DNA from: Pseudomonadota bacterium | GTDB lineage: Bacteria; Pseudomonadota; Gammaproteobacteria; Steroidobacterales; Steroidobacteraceae | Assembly (NCBI GenBank): GCA_023433705.1 | Contig: JAEYUC010000025.1 | Coordinates: 1-64,000 of the forward strand | Length of the DNA: 64,000 nt | Reading direction: 5' to 3' | In this document: piece by piece, positions 24,804-33,805 of the stretch | Numbering within the stretch: position 1 is the first letter of the stretch | Layout: each line of letters opens with the position of its first letter | Program-made: the position numbers and the translations under genes | The notes under the pieces: model-generated | What the model was told of the DNA's origin: nothing | Seen by the model: the letters and a program-made list of their open reading frames with translations, nothing else | Databases searched by the model: none

Positions 24804-27800
24804 ATGCTCGGCAAGATTCCCGCCGCACGGCTGGCCCTGATCGAGAAGATAGTCGAGCGGGCCCGCAGGCAACTGCCCGCATCGCGACGCAAGCTCGCGG
24901 CGGAGTTCCTGCGCGGCTACTTCCGCGGCGTCGCGGAAGAGGACCTGCGCACGCATCGGCCCGAGGACCTGGCCGCCGCGGCGCTCGCGCATCTCGAGTT
25001 CGGCCGCAAGCGCAGTGGCCGCCAGGTGCTGGTCGGTCTCGCCGGCCCCCTGAACGAAAACGCTCCGACGGCATCGCATCGCGCGCTCGTGCGCGTCGTC
25101 GCGCCCGACATGCCGTTCCTCGTGGACTCGATTGGGGTCGCATTCAGCCAGTTGAATATCGGCGTTCACCTGATCGTGCACCCGGTGCTCGCGGTGAAGC
25201 GCAACGCGCGCGGCCAGCTCACCGACGTGGCAGGCGATGTCGCGACGTCGGACGGCGGAATGCGCGCGGAGTCCTGGCAGCTCGTCGAGATCGACCGGCC
25301 GCGCGACGCGACGCACGCGCGCGAGCTCGAACGACGCCTGCGCGCCACGCTCGAAGACGTGCGGCGCGCGGTGGAAGACTTCCCGCGAATGCTCGAGCGC
25401 CTGCGGGCCGTGGCGAACGAGCTCGACAAGGCGAAATTGCCCGTCCCCCGCTCTCACGCGAGCGAAGCGCGCGCCCTGCTCTCCTGGATGCACGACGGCC
25501 ACTTCGTGTTCCTCGGCTACCGTCACTACCGACTCAAGCGCGGCCGCGCGCGCGACGCGTTGATCCGCGATGCGGCCAGTGGACTCGGAATCCTCCGAGA
25601 GCAGCCGAGGCGCAAGACGCCGCCGCCCATCGTGCTCACCGGGCGACTGCGCCGCCAGGCCCGCGAGGCGGACCTGCTGGTGCTGACCAAGGCCAACACA
25701 CCTTCCACGGTGCATCGCGGCAGTTACCTCGATTACGTCGGCGTGAAGACTTTCGACGCCGCGGGCAACGTGACCGGCGAACATCGCTTCCTCGGATTGT
25801 GGACTTCGAGCGCCTATCACATGGCGCCGTCGGAGATTCCGCTTCTGCGGCGCAAGCTCGACGCGGTGATCGCGCACTTCGGGTTGCCCGAGAACAGCCA
25901 CGACGCGAAGTCCGTCGTGCACGTGATCGAAACCTTTCCGCGCGACGAGTTGTTCCAGATGAGCGTGCCGGAGCTCATCGCGCTCGTGCGCGGCATCGTG
26001 AACCTCTACGAACGCCGGCGCGTGCGCCTGTTCGCGCGGCGAGACAGTTACGAGCGTTTCTATTCCTGCCTCGTATATGTGCCGCGCGATCGCTACAACA
26101 CCGAGGTGCGCGAGCGCATCGAGCGCATCGTGCGCGCGCGCTTCGGCGGCACCGACATCGAGACGCAGGTGCAGATCTCCGACTCGATGCTCGCGCGGCT
26201 GCACGTCCTGGTGCGCACGCCGCAGGGCGCGAAACCCGTCGAAAACTTCGCGGCGATCGAAGCCGAAATCGCGGCGTCCGCGGAGACCTGGGACGACCGG
26301 CTGCAGAACGAGCTGATCTCGCGCGGCGCCGGACGCGAAACCGTCGAAGTCGCGGAGCGTTATTCGCGCGCGTTTCCGGCCGCCTATCGCGCCGACGTCA
26401 ATCCGGCGCTCGCGCTCGAGGACATCGCCGACCTGCAGGCGCTCGAGGCGAACGCCTCGATGCCGCGACTCAACCTGACGGAACGCGCGGCCGGCGAACG
26501 CGACAGCCGCCTGCACCTGCGAGTGCTGCAGGCGGGCGATCCGATTTCGATCTCGGACATCCTGCCGATGCTCGAGAACTTCGGTCTGCGCGTCGTGGCC
26601 GAACGGCCCTATCACGTGGACGTCACCGGGCGCGGCGCGTGGATCCAGGACTTCGAACTGGAAGCCCACGACGTGCGCCGCGCGAATGTCGCCGCGCTCG
26701 AGCCGCTGTTCAAGGAAGCTTTCCTGGCCGCGTGGCGCGGCGACATCGAGAACGACGGGTTCAACCGCCTACTGTTGTGCGCGTCCTTGAGCGCGCGCGA
26801 GATCGTCGTGATGCGCGCGTACTGCAAGTACCTGCTGCAGACCGGCATCCCGTTCAGCCAGGCCTACATGGAGCGCGTGCTGGTCGCGCAGGCGCCGATC
26901 ACGCGCGCGCTGCTCAAACTCTTCCAGACACAGTTCTCGCCCAGCGCGAACGCGCGCGAGAGCGCCGCGCAACGCATCGAAGCCGGCGTGCTGCGCGCGC
27001 TCGACCGGGTCACGAGCCTCGACGAGGACCGCATCCTGCGCGCCTATCTGTCGGTGATCCGCGCGACGCTGCGAACGAACTACTTTCAGACGGATGCGCA
27101 GGGCGCGATGAAGCCCTGGGTATCTTTCAAGCTCGACCCGCAGAGGATTCCCGAACTACCGCTGCCGCGGCCGAAGTTCGAGATCTTCGTCTACAGCCCG
27201 CGCGTCGAAGGCGTGCATCTGCGCATGGGATTCGTCGCGCGCGGTGGCCTGCGCTGGTCGGACCGCCGCGAGGATTTCCGCACCGAGGTGCTGGGCCTCA
27301 TGAAGGCGCAGAACGTGAAGAACACCGTCATCGTGCCGGTCGGCGCCAAGGGCGGCTTCTATCCGAAGCGCCTGCAGGGCCTGTCGCGCGAGGAGGCGAT
27401 GAAGGAAGGCGTCGCGAGTTACCAGACCTTCATCCGCGGCCTGCTCGACGTCACCGACAACATCGTCGACGGCAAGGTCGTAGTGCGTCCGGGCATCGTG
27501 CGCCGCGACGGCGACGACGCCTACCTGGTCGTCGCGGCCGACAAGGGCACGGCGACTTTCTCGGACATCGCCAACGCCATTTCGATCGAATACGGCCACT
27601 GGCTGGGCGACGCGTTCGCCTCGGGCGGCTCCGCCGGCTACGACCACAAGGGAATGGGAATCACGGCGCGCGGCGCCTGGGAAAGCGTCAAGCGACACTT
27701 CCGCGAACTCGGCGTCGACATCCAGTCCCAGGATTTCACCGTCGCGGGAATCGGCGACATGTCGGGCGACGTATTCGGCAACGGCATGCTGCTCTCGAAG

Positions 27801-29645
27801 CACATCCGCCTCGTAGCCGCCTTCGATCATCGCCACATCTTCCTCGATCCGGGGCCCGACGCGGCGGCGAGTCACCGCGAGCGCGAGCGCCTGTTCAAAC
27901 TACCGCGCTCGAGCTGGGACGACTATTCGCGCAAGCTGATCTCGCGCGGCGGCGGCGTGTGGCCGCGCACCGCGAAGTCCATTCCGCTCTCCGCCGAGGC
28001 GCGCGTGCTGCTCGACCTGCCTTCGACGTCGGCGACGCCCGTCGAAGTCATGCGCGCGATCCTGCGCATGCGCGTCGACCTGCTCTGGAACGGCGGCATC
28101 GGTACGTACGTGAAGGCGCACGACGAGTCGCAGGCCGAGGCGCGCGACCGCGCCAACGACGCGATCCGCGCGGACGGCCGCGAGGTGCGCGCCAAGGTCA
28201 TCGGCGAAGGCGGCAATCTCGGCTGCACGCAGCGCGGCCGCGTCGAATACGCGCAGTCCGGCGGACCCGACACCCTCGGCGGCAGGATCAACACCGACTT
28301 CATCGACAACTCCGCGGGCGTCAACACCTCGGACGTCGAGGTGAACATCAAGATCCTGCTGGCCGACGTGGCGCGCCGGGGCCGCGTGACACGCGCCGCG
28401 CGCGACAAACTGCTCGCGAGCATGACCGACGAAGTCGCGAAGCTGGTCCTGCGGAACAACTACCTGCAGAGCCAATCGTTGTCCGTGCTCGAGCAACGCG
28501 CGCCCGAACGGCTCACCGAGTATCAGAGTCTCGTCCGCGCGCTCGAGCGCGGCGGTCACTTGAACCGCGCCATCGAATTCCTGCCCGGCGACGACGAGTT
28601 CCTCGACCGCCGCAAGCAACGTCTCGGCCTGACACGTCCCGAACTCGCGGTCGTGCTCGCCTACAGCAAACTCTGGCTCAGCAATCACCTGCTCGATTCG
28701 GATTTGCCCGACGACCCGTATTTCGCGAGCGAGGTGCAGCGTTACTTCCCGACGGCCGTGCAACGGCGTTATCCGCGCGAGATCGGGCAGCATCCCCTGC
28801 GCCGCGAGATCATCGCGACCGCGACCACGAACAGCCTCGTGAACCGCATGGGACCGGTGTTCGTCACGCGCGCGCTCGAGGAAACCGAAGCGGGACCCGC
28901 GGCAATCGCGCGCGCCTACACGATCGCGCGCGAGGTCTTCTCGATGCGTGCGTTGTGGGCGGACATCGAGGCGCTCGACAACAAGGTCGCCGCGAACGTG
29001 CAGTACGGCATGTTCTATCGCACGGGCAGGCTGCTGCGACACACCAGCTACTGGCTGCTGCGCGAACGCGGCAAGGATCTGCACATCGAGAACGCGGTGC
29101 GCGAGCTCAAGCCCGGCATCGCCGAACTCGACAAGGCCACGGACGTCGGACTCGGCACCGCGGTGCGCGCTCAGTACGACGCGGTGCTCGTCGAACTCTC
29201 GCAGGGCGGCGTGCCGGAGAGTCTGGCGAAACGTGTCGCGCGGCTGTTCCTGCTCGAGCCCGCGCTCGACATCGTCGCGCTTGCCCGCTCCGAGCGCGCG
29301 CCCGTCGTCGAAGTCGCGCGCGCGTATTTCGAGCTCGGCGAGCTCATCGGCCTCGACTGGCTGCACGCGGAAATCGACCGGCTCACGGTCGACGGATCCT
29401 GGCAGGCCACCGCCCGCACGGGCCTGCGCGATGCGGCCATGCGCGCGCATCGGCAGCTCACGCGCCAGATCCTGCGCACGCGCGGCGCGCGCCGCTCGTC
29501 GGAACGCGTGGCGCGCTGGAGCGCGCAGCGCGGCGACGCGCTCGCGAGCTGGAAGCGCACGCTCGCCGAGATGCGCGCGGGCCCCGCGGATTTCGCCACG
29601 CTCACCGTCGGAGTCGACGCGGTGCGTGGTCTCGCGTCCGCCTGA
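24804..29645 (+). CDS. NAD-specific glutamate dehydrogenase, large (180-kDa class)
   Basis: Deaminates glutamate to 2-oxoglutarate with NAD+. The 1613-residue length is that of the L-180 class. Long N-terminal regulatory regions (ACT-like) precede the catalytic core around residues 700-1130, where RGGLRWSDRREDFRTEV, the Lys-containing VGAKGGFYPKRL (about residue 848) and GNLGCTQRGRVEYA (nucleotide-binding region) are seen. The C-terminal extension (about 1150-1613) is typical. It starts 32 bp after the MarR gene at an ATG (MLGKIPAARLALIEKI). Several long open frames in other phases here are shadows of this gene. Confidence 0.96.
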   Translation: MLGKIPAARLALIEKIVERARRQLPASRRKLAAEFLRGYFRGVAEEDLRTHRPEDLAAAALAHLEFGRKRSGRQVLVGLAGPLNENAPTASHRALVRVVAPDMPFLVDSIGVAFSQLNIGVHLIVHPVLAVKRNARGQLTDVAGDVATSDGGMRAESWQLVEIDRPRDATHARELERRLRATLEDVRRAVEDFPRMLERLRAVANELDKAKLPVPRSHASEARALLSWMHDGHFVFLGYRHYRLKRGRARDALIRDAASGLGILREQPRRKTPPPIVLTGRLRRQAREADLLVLTKANTPSTVHRGSYLDYVGVKTFDAAGNVTGEHRFLGLWTSSAYHMAPSEIPLLRRKLDAVIAHFGLPENSHDAKSVVHVIETFPRDELFQMSVPELIALVRGIVNLYERRRVRLFARRDSYERFYSCLVYVPRDRYNTEVRERIERIVRARFGGTDIETQVQISDSMLARLHVLVRTPQGAKPVENFAAIEAEIAASAETWDDRLQNELISRGAGRETVEVAERYSRAFPAAYRADVNPALALEDIADLQALEANASMPRLNLTERAAGERDSRLHLRVLQAGDPISISDILPMLENFGLRVVAERPYHVDVTGRGAWIQDFELEAHDVRRANVAALEPLFKEAFLAAWRGDIENDGFNRLLLCASLSAREIVVMRAYCKYLLQTGIPFSQAYMERVLVAQAPITRALLKLFQTQFSPSANARESAAQRIEAGVLRALDRVTSLDEDRILRAYLSVIRATLRTNYFQTDAQGAMKPWVSFKLDPQRIPELPLPRPKFEIFVYSPRVEGVHLRMGFVARGGLRWSDRREDFRTEVLGLMKAQNVKNTVIVPVGAKGGFYPKRLQGLSREEAMKEGVASYQTFIRGLLDVTDNIVDGKVVVRPGIVRRDGDDAYLVVAADKGTATFSDIANAISIEYGHWLGDAFASGGSAGYDHKGMGITARGAWESVKRHFRELGVDIQSQDFTVAGIGDMSGDVFGNGMLLSKHIRLVAAFDHRHIFLDPGPDAAASHRERERLFKLPRSSWDDYSRKLISRGGGVWPRTAKSIPLSAEARVLLDLPSTSATPVEVMRAILRMRVDLLWNGGIGTYVKAHDESQAEARDRANDAIRADGREVRAKVIGEGGNLGCTQRGRVEYAQSGGPDTLGGRINTDFIDNSAGVNTSDVEVNIKILLADVARRGRVTRAARDKLLASMTDEVAKLVLRNNYLQSQSLSVLEQRAPERLTEYQSLVRALERGGHLNRAIEFLPGDDEFLDRRKQRLGLTRPELAVVLAYSKLWLSNHLLDSDLPDDPYFASEVQRYFPTAVQRRYPREIGQHPLRREIIATATTNSLVNRMGPVFVTRALEETEAGPAAIARAYTIAREVFSMRALWADIEALDNKVAANVQYGMFYRTGRLLRHTSYWLLRERGKDLHIENAVRELKPGIAELDKATDVGLGTAVRAQYDAVLVELSQGGVPESLAKRVARLFLLEPALDIVALARSERAPVVEVARAYFELGELIGLDWLHAEIDRLTVDGSWQATARTGLRDAAMRAHRQLTRQILRTRGARRSSERVARWSAQRGDALASWKRTLAEMRAGPADFATLTVGVDAVRGLASA

Positions 29646-29649
29646 CCGG

Positions 29650-30459
29650 ATGCGCATCGCGCTGGTGATCACGACCTACGAGCGGCCCGATGCGCTCGCG
29701 GCCGTGCTCGCCAGCACCGCGCGACAGACACTCGCGCCATCCGAGATCGTGATCGCCGACGACGGCTCCGGCGAGTCCACGCGCGCGCTGGTCGCGGACT
29801 TCGCCGCGCGCTCCCCGGTGCCGGTGCGCTTCGTATCGCAGGCGCACGAAGGTTTCAGGCTGACCCGGCTGCGCAACCTCGCGATCGCGGCGACCACGGC
29901 CGACTATCTCGTCTTCGTCGACGGCGACATGGTGCTGGACCCGCGGTTCGTCGCCGATCATGCCCGCCTGGCGCGCACCGGATGGTTCACCCAGGGCGTG
30001 CGCGTGCGCGCGGATGCCGGACTGACGCGGATGCTCATCGCGGACCCCTCGATGCCGGTGGCCTTTTCGGGCCCGGGGCTCGGCGGTCTGCGCCGGCTCT
30101 ATCTACTGCATTCCCCGGCTCTCACCACCCTCGTCCGCGGCCTCGCCAACACGTTCATTGCCATAAAAGGGTGCAACCAGGCCTACTGGCGCGAAGACCT
30201 CATCCGGGTCAACGGATTCAACGAGGCCATCCACGGCTGGGGCCCCGAGGACAAGGAGCTGTGCGCGCGACTCCATTACGCGGGGGTACGGCGCCAGACC
30301 CTGCTCTTCGGCGGGACCGCGGTCCATCTCGAACACCCACCCGCGGCCCGCGAGCGGCTCGGGTCGAACCAGGCGGTGCTCAGCGACACGCTCAGAAAGC
30401 GCAAGAAGCGCTGTGAAACCGGGCTGGATGCGCATTTGGGCCGAAATCTTTTGGGTTAA
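29650..30459 (+). CDS. Glycosyltransferase family 2
   Basis: A 269-residue GT-A fold glycosyltransferase. The N-terminal Rossmann-like start ALVITTYERPDAL leads to the nucleotide-sugar site IADDGSGES, the DxD-type metal motif in VDGDMV (about residue 92), and a C-terminal acceptor region with GWGPEDKELCARL. It resembles enzymes of the chondroitin-synthase N-terminal/galactosyltransferase group. It starts 4 bp after the glutamate dehydrogenase stop and is probably in the same transcript. The sugar and acceptor are unknown; a lipopolysaccharide role is plausible. Confidence 0.85.
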   Translation: MRIALVITTYERPDALAAVLASTARQTLAPSEIVIADDGSGESTRALVADFAARSPVPVRFVSQAHEGFRLTRLRNLAIAATTADYLVFVDGDMVLDPRFVADHARLARTGWFTQGVRVRADAGLTRMLIADPSMPVAFSGPGLGGLRRLYLLHSPALTTLVRGLANTFIAIKGCNQAYWREDLIRVNGFNEAIHGWGPEDKELCARLHYAGVRRQTLLFGGTAVHLEHPPAARERLGSNQAVLSDTLRKRKKRCETGLDAHLGRNLLG

Positions 30460-30486
30460 CATGGCGCCCCATTTTTTGGAGGACGC

Positions 30487-31248
30487 ATGTCAGGCAAGCC
30501 CGGAAAGCTCATTCTCGTTCGTCACGGCCAGAGCACCTGGAACGTGGAAAACCTCTTCACCGGCTGGCATGACGTCGATCTTTCCGATCAGGGTCGCATC
30601 GAAGCCCGTTCCGCGGGCGTCGAGATCAAGAAGGCGGGACTGGTGCCCGACATCGCGTTCACGTCCGTGCTCAAGCGCGCGATCCGTACGTTGTGGAGCG
30701 TGCTCGACGAGCTCGATCTCATGTGGATCCCGGTCGAGCGCAGCTGGCGCCTGAACGAGCGCCACTACGGCGCATTGCAGGGTCTCGACAAGGCGCAGAC
30801 CGTGGAGAAACACGGCGAGGCGCAGGTCAAGATCTGGCGCCGCAGCTACGACATTCCGCCGCCGCCGCTGAACCTCGACGATCCGCGTCACCCGATCAAC
30901 GACCGCCGCTACGCAAACCTCGATCCGCGCGTACTGCCGGCCAGCGAATCGCTCAAGGACACGCTCGCGCGAGTGCTGCCGTTCTGGAACGACCGCATCG
31001 CCGCCGAACTCAAGCTCGGCAAGAACGTGCTGGTGGCCGCGCACGGCAACAGCCTGCGCGCGGTGGTGAAGATGCTCGACAACGTGAGCGAGGCCGACAT
31101 CACCGAGCTCAACATTCCGACCGGCGTCCCGCTGGTGTACGAGCTCGATTCGAACCTGAAGCCGCTCAAGAGCGGCTACCTCGGCGACCCGGAGGCCATC
31201 AAGGCCGCGGCCGAGGCCGTCAAGAAGCAGACCGAAAAGAGGAAGTAG
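30487..31248 (+). CDS. gpmA: 2,3-bisphosphoglycerate-dependent phosphoglycerate mutase
   Basis: Interconverts 2- and 3-phosphoglycerate in glycolysis. The phosphorylated His is in [10 protein letters not shown] (residue 13), the second Arg/Glu block is in ERHYGALQG and the second catalytic His is in [12 protein letters not shown]. At 253 residues it has normal length. A GGAGG ribosome-binding site lies 5 bases before the ATG. It is convergent with the RraB-like gene. Confidence 0.95.
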   Translation: MSGKPGKLILVRHGQSTWNVENLFTGWHDVDLSDQGRIEARSAGVEIKKAGLVPDIAFTSVLKRAIRTLWSVLDELDLMWIPVERSWRLNERHYGALQGLDKAQTVEKHGEAQVKIWRRSYDIPPPPLNLDDPRHPINDRRYANLDPRVLPASESLKDTLARVLPFWNDRIAAELKLGKNVLVAAHGNSLRAVVKMLDNVSEADITELNIPTGVPLVYELDSNLKPLKSGYLGDPEAIKAAAEAVKKQTEKRK

Positions 31249-31257
31249 TTAGTGGCG

Positions 31258-31701
31258 TCAGGCCGGGGGACCGGGGTCCCTCGGCACCTGCTTCGCCGAC
31301 CAGCCGTCGTAACGTCCGTTGCGGATGTTGGCGGCATCCGAGAGCTTGCGGCTGAGCGCCTGCATGTCGGGCACCGTGAGCTGCATCGACTTGTGGGCGT
31401 GCAGGCTGTAATGCAGATCGCCCGTATCGGGCGTTTCGATCACGTCCGCGTCGAAGCCCTCGGTTCGCAGTTGCGCGGCCAGCTCTTCGGCTGCCGCCTT
31501 CGCCGGAAAGGCGAAGAAGAAATCCACGTCATGCGGCTTGAACGGATCCGTGCCGCGCTTGCGCAACTGGTCGATGAGCCGCTCGTCCCAGGAATCGTTC
31601 TTCTGGCGCCGCAGCTTCTGCAGGTTCTGGTAAATGCGCCAGGCCGCGACCAGTCCACCAAGTACCGCGAAGGCGATCATCCAGTTGGTGGAGGAGAACA
31701 T
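31258..31701 (-). CDS. RraB-family protein with N-terminal membrane anchor
   Basis: A 147-residue protein. The N-terminus (MFSSTNWMIAFAVLGGLV) is one membrane helix, followed by a basic stretch and an RraB-like domain with FFFAFPAKAAAEELAAQL and FDADVIETPD. RraB of E. coli is a soluble inhibitor of RNase E; a membrane-anchored version could act on the membrane-bound degradosome, but this is inferred. The start ATG at 31701 gives MFSSTN; the longer upstream frame is a shadow of the ferredoxin gene, which ends 5 bp away. The pair is probably cotranscribed. Confidence 0.75.
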   Translation of the reverse strand: MFSSTNWMIAFAVLGGLVAAWRIYQNLQKLRRQKNDSWDERLIDQLRKRGTDPFKPHDVDFFFAFPAKAAAEELAAQLRTEGFDADVIETPDTGDLHYSLHAHKSMQLTVPDMQALSRKLSDAANIRNGRYDGWSAKQVPRDPGPPA

Positions 31702-31706
31702 GTCCG

Positions 31707-32021
31707 TTACTCGTCCTCGGCAATGGTGACTTTCAGTCCCGAGAGCGCCTGGGTGATCTCGACCTGGCAGGACAGCCGCGAGTTCTCCTTGTAGTGCGAG
31801 AGCTCGGAAAGCAGTTCGCGCTCGTCGGACATCGGAGCCGGCAGCTTTCCAGCCCACTCCGGATCGACGTAAATGTGGCAGGTGGCGCAGGAGCACATGC
31901 CACCGCAGATCGCCGCGACACCGTAATCCAGCTCGCGCAGCACTTCCATCACCTTCAGGCCCGGCTTGCACTCCACATCGTGAGAAACGCCGTCCCGATC
32001 AATCACTTGCAAGATCGCCAT
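31707..32021 (-). CDS. 2Fe-2S plant-type ferredoxin
   Basis: A small electron carrier of 104 residues. The cluster ligands are seen in AAICGGMCSCATCHIYVDP (Cys 39, 45 and 48 with a fourth Cys in RLSCQVE near residue 85), the C-X5-C-X2-C-Xn-C pattern of adrenodoxin/plant-type ferredoxins. The sequence resembles ferredoxins that serve hydroxylases or cytochrome P450 systems, but no partner reductase is adjacent. It lies 5 bp upstream of the RraB-like gene and 44 bp after the thiamine-kinase-like gene, so readthrough from the thiamine operon is possible. Confidence 0.9.
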   Translation of the reverse strand: MAILQVIDRDGVSHDVECKPGLKVMEVLRELDYGVAAICGGMCSCATCHIYVDPEWAGKLPAPMSDERELLSELSHYKENSRLSCQVEITQALSGLKVTIAEDE

Positions 32022-32065
32022 CAGAGCTCAACCGTATCAGGGGAAACGCGCGGGATCCGCGCCGC

Positions 32066-32950
32066 TCAAGTGTGCCGGCCTTCGGCGCCGGGCGCCAGCG
32101 GTTGCAGCCGGCGGAGCGCGGCGAATTCGAGCGCCAGGTCCGTACCCGAGACTGCGCGCTTGATGCGCCGGGCGCGGTACCAGAGATAGGTGAGCAAGGT
32201 GAAGACGTTCGTGAGCTCCTCGAGCATGACGGGCGTGGCGCCGCGCGAATCGAGTCCCGAAGCCGACAGCAGCAGCGACGCGTGCGCGCTCGCGCGCGGG
32301 TAGTAGGTGATCAACGCGGCCAGGTCGAGCAGCGGGTCGCCGACCTGCGCATATTCCCAATCGATGAAATACAACCGGTCGGCGGTGATCACGTTGCCGC
32401 TGTGCAGGTCGTTGTGGACGATCGTCGGCGCGCGCCGTGCGGACCCCGAACGCGCCAGCGACGCGGCGCCGCTTTCCAGCAGCGCTTCGAGGCGCGCGGC
32501 TTCTGAAGGTTCGTCCTGCACGATCACGTCCGCGTAACGCCGCGCCGCGGCCAGCGGATCGAACCGCGGCATGGACGGCGGCGTGATCGCGTGCAGCGTG
32601 CGCAGCCGCTGCCCGAGCGAACGCAGGTCGCGCATGCGCGTGAAGTAGTGAGACGTCCAGAGCCGTCCCTCGAGGTAGTCGGTGACCAGGCAGGAGTGGT
32701 CGGGGGAGGCATAGATGATGTGCGGCGCCATGCCCGAGTTCGCCGCCGCGGTGTGCAGGACGATTTCGCGCTGGCGGTCGAGACCCGCATCCACCTCGGT
32801 GCTCTCGTTCAGGCGCACGACGAATTTGCCGCGGCGCGTGCGCACCAGGAAGCTGCGATTGACCTTGCCGCCGCCGATGAGCTCCTGCGAGTACGGGGCG
32901 TCGCCGTTTTCGCATCCCGGAACGTGCTGCAGCGTGACTCCGTCGATCAT
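32066..32950 (-). CDS. Choline/thiamine kinase-like phosphotransferase
   Basis: A 294-residue kinase-like enzyme of the aminoglycoside phosphotransferase/choline kinase superfamily. The catalytic Brenner motif is IVHNDLHSGNV and the metal-binding DxE-type motif is YFIDWEYAQVGDP. It overlaps the PnuC-family transporter by 4 bp (ATGA at 32947-32950). In this riboswitch-controlled operon the most economical role is phosphorylation of imported thiamine to thiamine phosphate, as for ThiK/TnK proteins that sit next to PnuT in other bacteria. Substrate assignment is by context, not by diagnostic residues. Confidence 0.82.
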   Translation of the reverse strand: MIDGVTLQHVPGCENGDAPYSQELIGGGKVNRSFLVRTRRGKFVVRLNESTEVDAGLDRQREIVLHTAAANSGMAPHIIYASPDHSCLVTDYLEGRLWTSHYFTRMRDLRSLGQRLRTLHAITPPSMPRFDPLAAARRYADVIVQDEPSEAARLEALLESGAASLARSGSARRAPTIVHNDLHSGNVITADRLYFIDWEYAQVGDPLLDLAALITYYPRASAHASLLLSASGLDSRGATPVMLEELTNVFTLLTYLWYRARRIKRAVSGTDLALEFAALRRLQPLAPGAEGRHT

Positions 32951-33537
32951 GCCGGAGCCCCCTGCGTAACCAGTCGACGACGCCACGAGACCAGGCCCGC
33001 GGCTGCGATCACGACCAACACCGCGAACTGGGCGGCGATCCACGGCAAGCCTTGCATGTAGTACAGGTACACCAGCACTCCATCGATGACTATCCAGTAA
33101 ATCCAGTTCTCGATCCGCGCCCGTGCGGCGAGCCAGGTCGCGAACAGGCTGAACCACGTGGCCAGCGAATCGAGCAGCGGCCACTGCGCCTCGGTGCGCG
33201 CGGCGAGCCATTGTGCGTTCAAATAAGACACCAGCACGATCACGGCCGCGGCGACAAGATGCCAATGCCACGGCCAATAGCCTACCGGCAGACTCCCCTC
33301 GGAGCTCGCGCGGGTCCAGCTCAGCCACCCGTACACCGACATGCCGACGTAAAAGACGTTCAGTGCGGCCTGCATCGGCAGCGCCTGCAGCGCGGACAGC
33401 AACGCAAGCAGGGCCGCGCCGATGGCGCCCGCGATCCAGCACAGCCGATTGCGACGCGCGGCGAGCACGGCATACGCCGCGCCCGCCACGGTCGTGAGTA
33501 CCTGGAATGTGGTAAGCGTGCCTTCGGATAGCGTCAC
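32947..33537 (-). CDS. pnuT: PnuC-family transporter, probably thiamine (PnuT)
   Basis: An inner-membrane vitamin facilitator of 196 residues with about seven hydrophobic segments (for example VLTTVAGAAYAVLAA and HLVAAAVIVLVSYL). It shows the family signatures YGWLSWTRAS and ARIENWIYWIVIDG. PnuC proteins carry nicotinamide riboside, but members linked to TPP riboswitches and kinases transport thiamine. Position after a TPP riboswitch and before a kinase supports PnuT, with metabolic trapping by phosphorylation. Confidence 0.88.
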   Translation of the reverse strand: MTLSEGTLTTFQVLTTVAGAAYAVLAARRNRLCWIAGAIGAALLALLSALQALPMQAALNVFYVGMSVYGWLSWTRASSEGSLPVGYWPWHWHLVAAAVIVLVSYLNAQWLAARTEAQWPLLDSLATWFSLFATWLAARARIENWIYWIVIDGVLVYLYYMQGLPWIAAQFAVLVVIAAAGLVSWRRRLVTQGAPA

Positions 33538-33553
33538 GAGAGGTAAGACGCGG

Positions 33554-33796
33554 CTAACCCAGCGGACCCAGTACCTTCATCACGAAAATCGACTTTCCGT
33601 CGCGTTCGAAGGTCGGCCTGAGCTCGCGAGTCAGCGCTTCCATCACTTCCTCGTAGCGGCCGAAAACCTGGGTGCTCATGTCGTTCGTGATGACCTTGAA
33701 GCGCCCGTCCGCGTTGAGCCGCTCGATGAACCCGCGGATCGGTGGAATGTAATCTTCGGTCAGTGGATAGAGACTGATCTCGACGCCGATGTTCAT
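33554..33796 (-). CDS. YkoF/DUF77-family thiamine-binding protein
   Basis: An 80-residue single-domain member of the MTH1187/YkoF family, with the characteristic VEISLYPLTEDYIPPIRGFIERL start and GRYEEVMEAL segment. In Bacillus, YkoF binds thiamine and its pyrimidine moiety. Here it lies between the TonB receptor (9 bp gap) and pnuT (16 bp gap). No signal peptide is seen, so it is probably cytoplasmic, perhaps a thiamine reservoir or delivery protein for the kinase. Confidence 0.85.
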   Translation of the reverse strand: MNIGVEISLYPLTEDYIPPIRGFIERLNADGRFKVITNDMSTQVFGRYEEVMEALTRELRPTFERDGKSIFVMKVLGPLG

Positions 33797-33805
33797 GTTG
33801 CACCG

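Noticed and set aside
24731..29668. A 1645-codon open frame parallel to glutamate dehydrogenase
   Set aside because: It is out of frame with a recognisable full-length gene, Arg/Ala-rich and without any motif; GC-rich codon bias leaves such shadows open.
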